Source of the DNA: Pseudorhodoferax sp. Leaf265 | GTDB taxonomy: Bacteria; Pseudomonadota; Gammaproteobacteria; Burkholderiales; Burkholderiaceae_C | Assembly: GCF_001422365.1 (NCBI RefSeq) | Contig: NZ_LMMT01000001.1 | Span: forward strand, 846,820 to 910,819 | Direction of reading: 5' to 3' | DNA: 64,000 nt | In this document: positions 41,391 to 49,949 of the stretch, one piece after another | Numbering within the stretch: the stretch's first letter is position 1 | Layout: each line of letters starts with the position of its first letter | Notes under the pieces: model-generated | What the model saw: only the letters and a program-made list of their open reading frames with translations | Databases searched by the model: none | Told to the model about the DNA's origin: nothing | Made by a program: the position numbers and the translations under genes

Positions 41391-43100
41391 ATGCCTCTGC
41401 CCCCGCCCCCCGCAAAGCGCGCTGCCACCCTGTCTCCTGACGCCTTCGACGCGCCTGCGCGCGCCACATCCAAACCGGCGCGGGTCGCACGCGCGCGCTT
41501 CACTGAAGCCGCTTCGGAAGAACCGGCGCACACGCCGCGCGAAGCCCAGGACGAAGCGCCCGTCGCCGCGCTGCGCGACACCGGCGTGGCCGTCGACGTG
41601 CCCGTGATGCGCGAGGCGGTGGACGCACCGCCGGCACGCACGCGCCGCCAGGCCGCCACGGATGCCCCCGCCGCGGCACCTGCCCGCAAGCGCAAACCGG
41701 CCAAGTCGGCCGGCCCGTCCAAGCTGTTCGTGCTCGACACCAACGTGCTGATGCACGACCCGATGTGCCTGTTCCGCTTCGAAGAGCACGACATCTACCT
41801 GCCGATGATCGTGCTGGAAGAGCTCGACGGCCACAAGAAGGGCATGAGCGAAGTGGCGCGCAACGCGCGCCAGACCAGCCGCACGCTGGACGCACTGGCC
41901 GGCGCGCCGAATGCCGACATCGCGGTCGGATTGCCGCTGGATGTCACCGGCCACCGCGAAGCCGGCGGCAAGCTGTTCTTCCAGACCCGGGCGTTGGACG
42001 ACAAGCTGCCGGCCAGCCTGCCCCAGGGCAAGGCCGACAACCAGATCCTGGGCGTGGTCGAAGCCTTGCGCCGCGAGCATGCGCCGCGCGAGGTGGTGCT
42101 GGTGTCCAAGGACATCAACATGCGCGTCAAGGCCAGAGCCCTGGGCCTGGCGGCCGAGGACTACCAGAACGACAAGACGCTGGAAGACGGCGAGTTCCTC
42201 TACTCCGGCGCGCTGGCGCTGCCGCCCGACTTCTGGGCCAAGCACGGCAAGACGGTGGAGAGCTGGCAGCAGGGCCAGCACACCTTCTACCGCATCGCCG
42301 GCCCCGTCGTGCCCAGCCTGCACATCAACCAGTTCGTCTACTTCGAGGCCCCCGGCGAGCCCAGCCTGTATGCGCGTGTGACCGAGATCCGCGCCAAGAC
42401 GGCCGTGCTCAAGACACTGCGCGACTTCAACCACCTGAAGAACGCCGTCTGGGGCGTGACCACGCGCAACCGCGAGCAGAACTTCGCGATGAACCTGCTG
42501 CTCGACCCCGAGGTCGACTTCGTCACGCTGACCGGCAATGCCGGCACCGGCAAGACGCTGATGGCGCTGGCTTCGGGCCTCACGCAGGTGCTGGACGACC
42601 GCCGCTACACCGAGATCATCATGACGCGCGCCACCGTCAGCGTGGGCGAGGACATCGGCTTTTTGCCCGGCACCGAGGAAGAGAAGATGGGCCCCTGGAT
42701 GGGCGCCCTGGACGACAACCTCGAGGTGCTGGCCAAGACCGAGACCAGCGCCGGCGAATGGGGCCGCGCGGCCACCAACGAGCTGATCCGCTCGCGCATC
42801 AAGATCAAGAGCATGAACTTCATGCGCGGCCGCACCTTCCTGAACAAGTACGTGATCATCGACGAGGCACAGAACCTGACGCCCAAGCAGATGAAGACGC
42901 TGATCACGCGCGCCGGCCCGGGCACCAAGATCGTCTGCATGGGCAACCTGCAGCAGATCGACACGCCCTACCTGACCGAAGGCTCCTCGGGCCTGACGTT
43001 CGCGGTCGACAAGTTCAAGGGCTGGCCGCACGGCGGCCACATCACGCTGGCGCGTGGCGAGCGTTCGCGGCTCGCGGACTTCGCCAGCGAAGTGCTGTAG
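41391..43100 (+). CDS. PIN-PhoH ATPase
   Basis: 569-residue fusion of an N-terminal PIN nuclease-like domain (KLFVLDTNVLMHDP, EELDGHKKG; residues ~110-250) and a PhoH-type P-loop ATPase (GNAGTGKTLMALASG, Walker B KYVIIDEAQNLTP, CMGNLQQIDTPYL). PIN-PhoH proteins are linked to RNA unwinding and cleavage. The first ~105 residues are a low-complexity Ala/Pro/Arg extension. No toxin-antitoxin partner is adjacent. Confidence 0.9.
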   Translation: MPLPPPPAKRAATLSPDAFDAPARATSKPARVARARFTEAASEEPAHTPREAQDEAPVAALRDTGVAVDVPVMREAVDAPPARTRRQAATDAPAAAPARKRKPAKSAGPSKLFVLDTNVLMHDPMCLFRFEEHDIYLPMIVLEELDGHKKGMSEVARNARQTSRTLDALAGAPNADIAVGLPLDVTGHREAGGKLFFQTRALDDKLPASLPQGKADNQILGVVEALRREHAPREVVLVSKDINMRVKARALGLAAEDYQNDKTLEDGEFLYSGALALPPDFWAKHGKTVESWQQGQHTFYRIAGPVVPSLHINQFVYFEAPGEPSLYARVTEIRAKTAVLKTLRDFNHLKNAVWGVTTRNREQNFAMNLLLDPEVDFVTLTGNAGTGKTLMALASGLTQVLDDRRYTEIIMTRATVSVGEDIGFLPGTEEEKMGPWMGALDDNLEVLAKTETSAGEWGRAATNELIRSRIKIKSMNFMRGRTFLNKYVIIDEAQNLTPKQMKTLITRAGPGTKIVCMGNLQQIDTPYLTEGSSGLTFAVDKFKGWPHGGHITLARGERSRLADFASEVL

Positions 43101-43109
43101 AGACCGGGC

Positions 43110-44054
43110 TCAAGCCTCGAGCTTGAGGCCCTTCGGCAGCGGGAACTTCAAGGTTTCCTGCACGCCGTCCATCTTGCGGACCGCCTGTGCGCCCAGCGCG
43201 CGCAGGCGTTCGATCACCTGCTGCACCAGCACGTCGGGGGCGGACGCGCCGGCCGTGAGGCCGACGCGCGGCCGGCCTTCGAACCATTCGGCGCGCAGCT
43301 CGTCGGCGCTGTCGACCATGTAGCTTTCGGTGCCGAGCTTCTTGGCGAGCTCCCGCAGCCGGTTGCTGTTCGAGCTCGTGGGGCTGCCCACCACGATCAG
43401 GATGTCGACCTGCGGGCTCAGCACCTTGACGGCGTCCTGCCGGTTCTGCGTGGCGTAGCAGATGTCCTGCTGCTTGGGCTCGCGCACGTTCGGAAACCGT
43501 GCCTTGACCGCGGCGGCGATCTCCGCCGCGTCGTCCACCGACAGCGTGGTCTGCGTGACCACGGCCAGCCGTTCGGTCTGGCCCGGTTGCACGCGGGCCA
43601 CGTCGGCCACGTCCTCGACCAGGTGGATGCCGCTGTCGAGCTGGCCCATCGTGCCCTCGACCTCGGGATGCCCCTTGTGGCCGATCATGATGAACTCGAA
43701 GCCTTCCTTGTGGAGCTTGGCCACCTCCACATGGACCTTGGTCACCAGCGGACAGGTCGCGTCGAAGACATGGAACCCGCGCCGCGCGGCCTCGCGCTGC
43801 ACTTCCTTGCTGACACCGTGGGCAGAGAACACCAGCGTAGCGCCGGGCGGCACATCGTCCAGCTCCTCGATGAAGATCGCGCCGCGCGACTTGAGGTCGT
43901 TGACCACGTAGGTGTTGTGCACGATCTCGTGGCGCACGTAGATCGGCGCGCCGAACTTGGCCAGCGCACGCTCGACGATCTCGATGGCGCGGTCCACGCC
44001 AGCGCAGAAGCCGCGCGGCTCCGCCAACACGATGTCGTTGACCTTGCCTGTCAT
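43110..44054 (-). CDS. ispH: 4-hydroxy-3-methylbut-2-enyl diphosphate reductase IspH
   Basis: 314-residue last enzyme of the MEP isoprenoid route, making IPP and DMAPP. The three iron-sulfur cysteines are in [24 protein letters not shown] and [14 protein letters not shown]; the catalytic Glu lies in [10 protein letters not shown] and [10 protein letters not shown] is the diphosphate site. Forms a two-gene unit with the FKBP gene, 1 bp apart. Confidence 0.96.
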   Translation of the reverse strand: MTGKVNDIVLAEPRGFCAGVDRAIEIVERALAKFGAPIYVRHEIVHNTYVVNDLKSRGAIFIEELDDVPPGATLVFSAHGVSKEVQREAARRGFHVFDATCPLVTKVHVEVAKLHKEGFEFIMIGHKGHPEVEGTMGQLDSGIHLVEDVADVARVQPGQTERLAVVTQTTLSVDDAAEIAAAVKARFPNVREPKQQDICYATQNRQDAVKVLSPQVDILIVVGSPTSSNSNRLRELAKKLGTESYMVDSADELRAEWFEGRPRVGLTAGASAPDVLVQQVIERLRALGAQAVRKMDGVQETLKFPLPKGLKLEA

Positions 44055-44055
44055 C

Positions 44056-44517
44056 TCACAGCACCCCGATCAGCTGGACCTCGAAGGTCACGGGTTGGCC
44101 GGCCAGCGGGTGGTTGAAGTCGAACTGCACGGCCGTGTCCTTGAGCGCGATGACCGCGCCCGCATAGCTGCCCGTGCCGTCCGGCGTGGGGAACTGCACC
44201 ACGTCGCCCACGCTGTACTTCTCGTCCGGGTCGCCCAGCTTGGCCAGCAGGCCGCGCGCGACCCACTGCTGCATCTCGGGGTTGCGCTCGCCGAAGGCGC
44301 TGCCTGCCGGCAGCTCGAACTGCGTATGCGTGCCCTCGGCCAGGCCCAGCAGACGCTCTTCGACCGCGGGCGACAGCTCGCCCGCGCCCAGCGACAGCGT
44401 GGCTGGCTTGCCGCCGAAGGTGTTGATGATGTCGCCGCCCGGACCGGCCAGCCGGTAGTGCAGGGTCAGGAAGGAGCCGGGATGCACCACGGGCGCGGCG
44501 GCAGAGTCTGGGGTCAT
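44056..44517 (-). CDS. FKBP-type peptidyl-prolyl isomerase (SlpA/FkpB-like)
   Basis: 153 residues; an FKBP fold with the inserted chaperone flap of the SlyD/SlpA group: [46 protein letters not shown], and the closing [17 protein letters not shown]. Located directly upstream of ispH, the same arrangement as fkpB-ispH in enterics, which supports the SlpA/FkpB assignment. Confidence 0.85.
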   Translation of the reverse strand: MTPDSAAAPVVHPGSFLTLHYRLAGPGGDIINTFGGKPATLSLGAGELSPAVEERLLGLAEGTHTQFELPAGSAFGERNPEMQQWVARGLLAKLGDPDEKYSVGDVVQFPTPDGTGSYAGAVIALKDTAVQFDFNHPLAGQPVTFEVQLIGVL

Positions 44518-44573
44518 GGGGAGCCTCGATAAACTGGCGCCATTGTAAAAACCCGGCCCGCCGGGTCCCCGCC

Positions 44574-45104
44574 ATGGCGCTGAAAGACCTTCCCATTGAT
44601 GCCCAGCCGCGTGAAAAGCTGCTGGCACGCGGGCCGCAGGCGCTGGCCGACGCCGAGTTGCTGGCCCTGCTGCTGCGCACCGGCATCCAGGGCAAGAGCG
44701 TGTTGCGCATGGCCGACGAGCTGCTCGCACCGCCGCCGCTGGGCTTCGGCGGCGTGGCCGGGCTGCTGAACGCCACGGCGGCCGACCTCGCCCGCATCAA
44801 GGGCCTGGGGCCGGCCAAGCGCGCCGAACTCGTGGCCGTGCTCGAACTGGCCCGCCGCGCGTTGGCCGAGCAGTTGCGGGAACGACCGCTGTTCAGCGCA
44901 CCGCAGCAGGTCAAGAACTACCTGCAGCTGCAGTTGGCCAGCCGCCCACACGAGGTGTTCGCCGTGCTGTTCCTGGACAGCCAGCACCGCCTCATCGCGC
45001 TCGAGGAGCTGTTCCGCGGATCGTTGTCACAGATCAGAGAAGTCTATCAGCGGAACAGCTTTCAGCCCGGGTCAGCGTTGCTTCGAGCGAAACAAGTCCA
45101 CTGA
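44574..45104 (+). pseudogene. radC: radC, truncated by the genomic island
   Basis: The first ~152 residues are typical Rad[21 protein letters not shown], helix-hairpin-helix [13 protein letters not shown] and [20 protein letters not shown]. After LFRGSLSQ the family would continue to a conserved Tyr-Pro-Arg-Glu and the JAMM motif H-x-H-x(10)-D; here it changes at about 45,030 to unrelated residues and stops at 45104. The metal site and ~70 residues are missing. It is divergent from the FKBP gene. Confidence 0.88.
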
Positions 45105-45187
45105 ACTCAGGCGTTTGAGGCCACGACGACCGACGAAAATGACAGCCGTGCTGAGCACGCTTTTTAATGCTGACCCAGGGACTGGCA

Positions 45188-45637
45188 ATGGCTTTCACAG
45201 ACGACAACGGCGGGTTCGCGTTCTCTTGCGACGATGCAAAGCTTTCGATAGCCGCGAGCACTTGGAACACGCGGCTGTCTCAACTTGCTCGAGTGCAGGG
45301 CCCTCTGCGGGTCATGACTCGCCTCTTACCGAACCTCGACTACATCGGTCGAATCGTGAGCAAGCGGCCTCACAACATCTACATCCTGGCGAGCACTGAA
45401 GCTGAAGTGGATGCTCGCAGTTTGAAGGCCCAGTTCCCCTCCATCCGCATCGCGCTGCACCCGAACCTCAACGCGAAGGCTGTCCTCGTCGGCCCCGACA
45501 CCGTGTGGATCAGCAGCGCCGACTTCGGTGAGTCGAAGAAGATCGAGTCCGCTGTTGGGCTTCATTCAGAGACCGTCTTCAACAAGGCACTTAGCTCTCT
45601 TTTCAACCCTGCCTGGGCAACCGCTCGCGAGATTTAG
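45188..45637 (+). CDS. Small PLD-like protein
   Basis: 149 residues resembling one half of a phospholipase D-type fold: IYILASTEAEVDARSLK, then HPNLNAKAVLVGPDTVWISS with ADFGESKKIESAV. The position of the HKD motif is recognisable (H-x4-K, then a Ser/Ala-Asp pair) but the usual H-x-K is altered to N-x-K, so catalysis is doubtful. Start ATG 45188 has AGGGA upstream; ATG 45167 has none. First gene of the island. Confidence 0.55.
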   Translation: MAFTDDNGGFAFSCDDAKLSIAASTWNTRLSQLARVQGPLRVMTRLLPNLDYIGRIVSKRPHNIYILASTEAEVDARSLKAQFPSIRIALHPNLNAKAVLVGPDTVWISSADFGESKKIESAVGLHSETVFNKALSSLFNPAWATAREI

Positions 45638-45751
45638 TCCCCTGTCCTAACCAGGGCGGAGGCGATCCACACCCCCAGGTCGCTACCCTCCGCGCCTCCG
45701 CACCCCCACCCCAGCCCCGCGCCTACGCGTCGCCTCGTTGGGCGCCGCAAC

Positions 45752-45785
45752 ACCGATTCGGACATGCCGAAAAGGGGCCGCAGGC
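45752..45785 (+). repeat. 34-bp direct repeat, copy 1
   Basis: Begins ACCGATTCGGACATGCC and ends GGGCCGCAGGC; matches copy 2 (46159-46192) at 29 of 34 positions in the same orientation, 407 bp apart. Confidence 0.6.
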
Positions 45786-46158
45786 GGCTGCTACTGGGAG
45801 TGTGGTCCACGCCGCTACAGGCCAAGTCGATCCATCCGATCCCAGGGCAAGACCGCGCACATTACGCGCGGATCACTATCGGCCGGAGCGTGCTGCCGGA
45901 GGGGGCATCGGTAGGCTGCGCAAGCACGAAAGTACGCGATGGAGCGCCGCATCGCGAACAGTACGAAAGCCTCCCAAGGGCGTCAGGATCGCAGTCTCGA
46001 GCTGCGGTGGCAGGCGAAATCGAGCGATGCACGCGACCGCAGTTCGCGCATTTCACGTCCAGTCCAACCGGTAGCAGGTGAGCAGGAAGAAAGTCCACCG
46101 GCACATGGTAGTTGATGCCAGCATTGACTCAGCCGATGACCATCCTTCAGCCCCCATC

Positions 46159-46192
46159 ACCGATCCGGACATGCCATAACCGGGCCGCAGGC
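46159..46192 (+). repeat. 34-bp direct repeat, copy 2
   Basis: Begins ACCGATCCGGACATGCC and ends GGGCCGCAGGC. It lies 144 bp upstream of the HTH gene. Origin unknown. Confidence 0.6.
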
Positions 46193-46335
46193 AGGGGTGC
46201 TCAATGCCTCCAGGGCTGGGCCAGCCGTGGTCGATTTCGGGGTCCGCGCGCTGCTATGGCATATCAAGCGGAAGGGTCCGAAGGGACGCTATGCAGGCCC
46301 TGGCCAGGCCGTCATCTAGCCTGGATACTCAGCTG

Positions 46336-46914
46336 ATGACCGCACCCAACACGACCTCGCCGGCGGGTCAAATGAAAGACCGGAAAGATGATGAAGTTGA
46401 GCTGATCGACGTCACCGTGACGCGTATCGCAGGCTTCTACCCCATCGCCATCGGCGAAGATCAGTACGGCCGGAACGTGCAATTGTCGATGCCCGTTGGG
46501 GAGGTGAAGAAGCTGCGACTAGGCGAACGGTTTCGGTGCCGAGTGCAGAGCCTGAGCCTAACCGCGAAGATCGAAAGCCGCCTTCCGGCTGCCGATGAAG
46601 AGCTTCCGCGCGAAGCTATGGAGGACGTTATGGATGAGCGCGTGACATTGAAACATGCGGCCGAGTTGCTGCACGTCCCGGCGGCGTACGCACAGAAGCT
46701 CGCTATTCAGGGGAAGCTTGGCGTGCCCTCAGGGCCTGCCGGCTATGCGCAGACTTTCTCTAGCGAAAGCGTCAACCGTGCGCGAGTTGCGTTGAAAGCA
46801 AGTCAGCGCGCGGGCCTGGAAAAGATGGTTGATGCATCAGTGAAGGCAGGCCTATACGACGACGAGCTACGAGACCTGCCGACGAGAAAAGCGCAACAGC
46901 CTTCCCGGGATTGA
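46336..46914 (+). CDS. HTH protein, excisionase/antitoxin-like
   Basis: 192 residues. The C-terminal half holds an excisionase-type (MerR-like) HTH: VTLKHAAELLHVPAAYAQKL followed by a wing, then RARVALKASQRAGLEKMVD and LYDDELRDLP, the layout of antitoxins that partner PIN toxins. The N-terminal ~70 residues (TVTRIAGFYPIAIGEDQYGR) look like a small beta domain of unknown role. No toxin gene follows; a 35-bp palindrome lies 80 bp after the stop. Start ATG 46336; ATG 46369 is possible. Confidence 0.55.
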   Translation: MTAPNTTSPAGQMKDRKDDEVELIDVTVTRIAGFYPIAIGEDQYGRNVQLSMPVGEVKKLRLGERFRCRVQSLSLTAKIESRLPAADEELPREAMEDVMDERVTLKHAAELLHVPAAYAQKLAIQGKLGVPSGPAGYAQTFSSESVNRARVALKASQRAGLEKMVDASVKAGLYDDELRDLPTRKAQQPSRD

Positions 46915-46995
46915 TCCGAACCAGGGGCAGACCGCGTCGGAGACCCTTTCTGATTTCCCCAGGGAAATTTGCATCAGCAGGCGCAGAGCTGCGAA

Positions 46996-47030
46996 GCGGA
47001 ACGACTGCCACCGGGTGGCAGTCGTTCCGC
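46996..47030. repeat. 35-bp near-perfect palindrome
   Basis: Arm GCGGAACGACTGCCACC (46996-47012), one central G, then its exact complement (47014-47030). Such a stem with a 1-base centre is unusual for a terminator and there is no T-tract. Confidence 0.8.
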
Positions 47031-47423
47031 GCGCGCGGCGACGAGCGATTGAGCCTCCACACCAGCACCAAGCACAGCGCCTCCCTATCGCAGCGCCAAG
47101 CACCGCGCTGAGCAGCCCCCAATATGGCCATGCCGGGCCCGCGAGGCACCTCCCCGGGGGTTGGGCACTGCGCTGCGCCTGCGGGGCTTGTGGCTCCTCC
47201 CCGGCCCATCCAGCGCGGAGCCGGAGGGGTGCCTATGGCTTGTCCGATTTCCAGGGGTGTGGAGCCGCGCAGGAGGGGCGGTGAGGCTCGGGGGAAGGTG
47301 GACCTTCAAGATCGGGGGAAGGTGGGCCTGAAGTCGGCGACGCGGGGGAGGCTGAGCAGGTTCGAGGGTGCTGCAGAGGCGTAGGGTGTTCACGCTCGCC
47401 GACGTTAGAGAAGAGTCATGCGG

Positions 47424-47615
47424 CTACCGGCGCTTCGCCGACTTCACTGTGATGCCCATGGCGGCCAGGTCGGCGAGCTTGCCTTTGAGCTTCTCGTCTG
47501 CGGCGAGCTGGTCGATGTCGCCGTCGAGCTGAACGCCCGGGCCTCTGGCTTTTGCTACACGCCACCTGGCTTTTGCTACACGTGGAAGTCTTGCCGCAGC
47601 ACGGCTACTCAGCAC
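47424..47615 (-). CDS. Possible small ORF
   Basis: 63 codons; the last 35 residues (e.g. LDGDIDQLAADEKLKGKLAD, ITVKSAKRR) look protein-like and helical, while the N-terminus reads through a tandem repeat giving RVAKAR twice. Could be the end of a decayed phage gene. Weak call. Confidence 0.25.
   Translation of the reverse strand: MLSSRAAARLPRVAKARWRVAKARGPGVQLDGDIDQLAADEKLKGKLADLAAMGITVKSAKRR
47545..47582 (+). repeat. Tandem duplication, 17-bp unit, 21-bp period
   Basis: CTGGCTTTTGCTACACG occurs at 47545-47561 and again at 47566-47582. Confidence 0.85.
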
Positions 47616-47757
47616 GGCAAGTCCAAGCCGCTGGTGCGTAACTCAGCGAAAGGTGCTCGGGATCGGGCGAGATTCGCCAAAGCGTCCATGCGCTGCGCCG
47701 GGCGCTATATGGAGTGTGAGCAGCACTCGCTGCAAACACAAACCAAGGACACACCAA

Positions 47758-48237
47758 ATGGAATTCATCAGGAACATCCAGAACCGCCTGCGTATCTGCT
47801 TCGGCAACCCTTCTCCTGCAGAATTGGCAACGATGTCGATGCCAACTGAAGACGAGATTCGGCAAGCAGAGTGCCTCGCCAGCCATCAACCGAGCCTGCG
47901 CGTCTACAAAGACACCGAATCGAGCTGGCGGATTAGCCACATATTCCCCGACGTGCGCGCCGTAGCGCATGCCGAGGGCATGGAAATGACTCCGTACGCG
48001 CTGTGGTATGTACGAGTTATGGAAATCTGGGGCGCACGCCAGGAGGATGTTGAGCAGCAAGCCATCCGAGAGATGTCGTATGTATCCGAAGCACAGCTCG
48101 AGCTGGATCAAACCCGCCATGAAATGATCGAGTTGCTTGTTGGAAAACGAGCACGCTTCGCCCGGTCGGTCGCCGGGAACTACCGCGCGAACGTGCCGGC
48201 ATACCGTAAACGTTACCCCGAGCAAGCTATCGCCTGA
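47758..48237 (+). CDS. Hypothetical protein of the island
   Basis: 159 residues, unrecognised. Mostly helical, mixed charge, starting MEFIRNIQNRLRICFGNPSP and ending YRKRYPEQAIA. AAGGAC stands 9 bp before ATG 47758 and a strong terminator follows 21 bp after the stop, so it is a real transcription unit on its own. Codon use is less GC-biased than chromosomal genes. Confidence 0.6.
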   Translation: MEFIRNIQNRLRICFGNPSPAELATMSMPTEDEIRQAECLASHQPSLRVYKDTESSWRISHIFPDVRAVAHAEGMEMTPYALWYVRVMEIWGARQEDVEQQAIREMSYVSEAQLELDQTRHEMIELLVGKRARFARSVAGNYRANVPAYRKRYPEQAIA

Positions 48238-48257
48238 GGACAATGCAAAGCCCACTC

Positions 48258-48291
48258 AGAAGCCCCAGCATATCTCGCTGGGGCTTTTCTT
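48258..48291 (+). terminator. Strong intrinsic terminator
   Basis: AAGCCCCAGC (48260-48269), 7-nt loop, GCTGGGGCTT (48277-48286), then TTCTT. Ends the hypothetical gene at 48237. Confidence 0.9.
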
Positions 48292-48318
48292 CGTCCGCCG
48301 GCCGAGGCGGTAAGAGAA

Positions 48319-48340
48319 AGTCTTGCTTCGCGGCAAGACT
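48319..48340. repeat. AGTCTTGC hairpin, copy 2 of 3
   Basis: AGTCTTGC (48319-48326), 6-nt loop, GCAAGACT (48333-48340). Related elements are at 47587-47621 and 49039-49059. Confidence 0.6.
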
Positions 48341-48425
48341 CTCATGCGCCTGGCGTTTGCCGGGATGATGTGCGGGTGAACCCTTGCCGCGAGGAAAGAT
48401 TTTTCCGCGACGGGCTATACCGGGG

Positions 48426-49037
48426 ATGCAACTTACTATCTCCAAGCTAGCCGCAGCCACGGGCTGCCCGGCGCTCCGCGCAGCATCATGGGCCGATCAT
48501 ATCAACGATGCTCTGAAGTGATGGGGCATTGATACTTCGCGGCGTGCGGCGTACTTCCAAGCCCAAGTGTCTGTCGAATCCGCCGCGCTTTCGCGGCTTG
48601 AAGAGAACCTCAGCTATTCAGCGGAGCGGCTGCTGCAGGTCTGGCCATCTCGGTTCAAGACGCTTAGCGCAGCCGAGCCGTACGCCCGGAACCCCGAGGA
48701 GCTCGCCAAGGCCGTGTACGGCGGCAGGATTGGCAACTCAGCTGCCGGCGACGGCTGGCGGTACCGCGGGCGAGCCCTGAAGCAGTTGACTGGCCGAAGC
48801 AACTACCTAGCGTACGCCGAGGCGGCCAAGGGGGATGTCGTGCGGTGGCCCGAACTGCTGGTGAAGCCGGCGTACGCGGCGGATTCTGCCGGGTGGTTTT
48901 GGCACTCGCGCGGATGCAACGCGAGGGCTGATGACGGCGATGTGCGAGGGCTGACGAAGAGGGTGAACGGCGGGGAGACCGGGCCGCGTGAGCGAGCGGC
49001 CCTCACGGCGCAGGCAGTCAGGGCGCTGGCGGGATGA
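48426..49037 (+). pseudogene. GH19 phage endolysin split by an in-frame TGA
   Basis: The frame from ATG 48426 reads MQLTISKLAAATGCPALRAA... up to codon 32, where TGA (48519-48521) interrupts it, and continues in the same frame to 49037. Downstream are GH19/lysozyme-like landmarks: QVSVESAALSRLEENLSYSA with the catalytic Glu residues, and GGRIGNSAAGDGWRYRGRAL. Cleaves peptidoglycan or chitin in related phages. A GTG at 48567 could start a shortened product lacking the N-terminus. The 3' end overlaps the convergent HAD gene by 20 bp. Confidence 0.75.
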
Positions 49038-49551
49038 AAGTCTTGCCGCAAGGCAAGACCTTTAAGGCGGCGCGAATGGCGGGCAGGTGACCAGCGTGGA
49101 GTCCGGTGCCGGGACGGCAGAGTACGAGTCGTCCGTCGAGGTCATGCCGAGAGCCGCGCAGCCCGGTGCCAGAGTCAGTGTCGTCGAGTATCAAGTACGG
49201 CTCGCCGTGATGATGCGCCGCAAGCCAGGTGTCGATGGCTGCAAGACGTGTCCCGGCTGCGGCCCTGGGAGCGCTCCAGGTGGCGTGCAGCGCACCGCCG
49301 AGAGCCGGGTAGCCTGCGCCTTCAAACATCCGCTGGAAGCCGGCACGGTCGAGGAAGCGCACCCAGTTGCTCGTGATGACGAGCAAGGCGCCGTCACCAA
49401 CGAGGTCAGCGAGCACCTCTGCGGCAGGCTTGTGCAGCAGCTGTTGCGCCGTCTTGGGCGTGATCGACGCAGCCTGGTGTTTGTCGAAGTCGACCGTCCG
49501 CTGCAGGACAAGGACGTCGTCGATATCAGTGAAAATGATGCTGCGGATCAC
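49018..49551 (-). CDS. HAD-fold protein of the Swiss-Army-Knife RNA-repair class
   Basis: 177 residues. HAD motif I is FTDIDDVLVL (nucleophile Asp), motif II VITSNW and motif IV YLILDDTDSG. This set, with HADIDGVL-like motif I and NW after motif II, is typical of the HAD domain found in predicted RNA-repair proteins (PF18143-like). Probable phosphatase or nucleotidase acting on nucleic-acid ends (inference). Start overlaps the HTH gene stop by 4 bp. Last gene of the methylase-restriction unit. Confidence 0.65.
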   Translation of the reverse strand: MIRSIIFTDIDDVLVLQRTVDFDKHQAASITPKTAQQLLHKPAAEVLADLVGDGALLVITSNWVRFLDRAGFQRMFEGAGYPALGGALHATWSAPRAAAGTRLAAIDTWLAAHHHGEPYLILDDTDSGTGLRGSRHDLDGRLVLCRPGTGLHAGHLPAIRAALKVLPCGKTFIPPAP

Positions 49552-49913
49552 CGCCTCATGTCTTCCACGCTTACCGGCCCGATGCCGAGCGGAGGCCTCA
49601 AGATGCCAGCCAGCTCAGTCAACTGCCGAGTCTTCAAGCGACGCCGCGCAGCATCGACGACCGTCTCAATCGGCCCTCCCGGGACAGGCGGGTCGCTGGC
49701 CGCTCTCCAGCGGGTGACCTCAAAATCTACCTCGAACTGCTCCATCACTAGCTCGTAGATGTAAAGGCTGAGTTTGGTATCACCGACCAGCGCCCTCGCC
49801 ATGTCAGACCTTGACACGTACGCACGCCGGGCCAGCGTTCCGGCGTCCCAGCGGGATCGCCGCAGTGCCGCCCGCAGCTGCTTCGCAAGGTACCTGTTAC
49901 GTGTGTTCGTCAT
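49548..49913 (-). CDS. Small XRE-like HTH protein
   Basis: 121 residues; residues ~8-60 fit a Cro/CI-type HTH (LAKQLRAALRRSRW, TLARRAYVSRSDMARAL), followed by a helix and a variable C-terminus. It lies 36 bp after the restriction gene and overlaps the HAD gene by 4 bp. It may be a controller of the R-M genes, though C-proteins are usually upstream and shorter. Confidence 0.5.
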   Translation of the reverse strand: MTNTRNRYLAKQLRAALRRSRWDAGTLARRAYVSRSDMARALVGDTKLSLYIYELVMEQFEVDFEVTRWRAASDPPVPGGPIETVVDAARRRLKTRQLTELAGILRPPLGIGPVSVEDMRR

Positions 49914-49949
49914 GGCTCCATCGTATTCCGCACGGGCGCCTCGTGCTAC

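Larger units (their letters stand above)
45638..46335. other. Gene-poor interval with two copies of a 34-bp repeat
   Basis: About 700 bp with only short frames that lack ribosome sites and homology. The only structure seen is the direct repeat at 45752-45785 and 46159-46192. Confidence 0.5.
46915..47757. other. 840-bp interval without a confident gene
   Basis: Contains a 35-bp palindrome, a 21-bp-period tandem duplication, a weak minus-strand ORF (47424-47615) and GC-rich low-complexity sequence. Nothing else was recognised on either strand. Confidence 0.5.

Noticed and set aside
45015..45060. Tn7- or Tn402-type end at the radC junction (TGTCA at 45025)
   Set aside because: TGTCA fits the native radC coding sequence (LSQ) and no matching inverted end or transposase gene is visible in the window.
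45638..46335. Several short frames on both strands
   Set aside because: No ribosome site or homology and overlapping each other; treated as non-coding.
47500..49060. Integron-like gene cassettes with attC sites
   Set aside because: The repeated AGTCTTGC dyads lack the GTTRRRY / RYYYAAC core sites of attC and no integron integrase is present.
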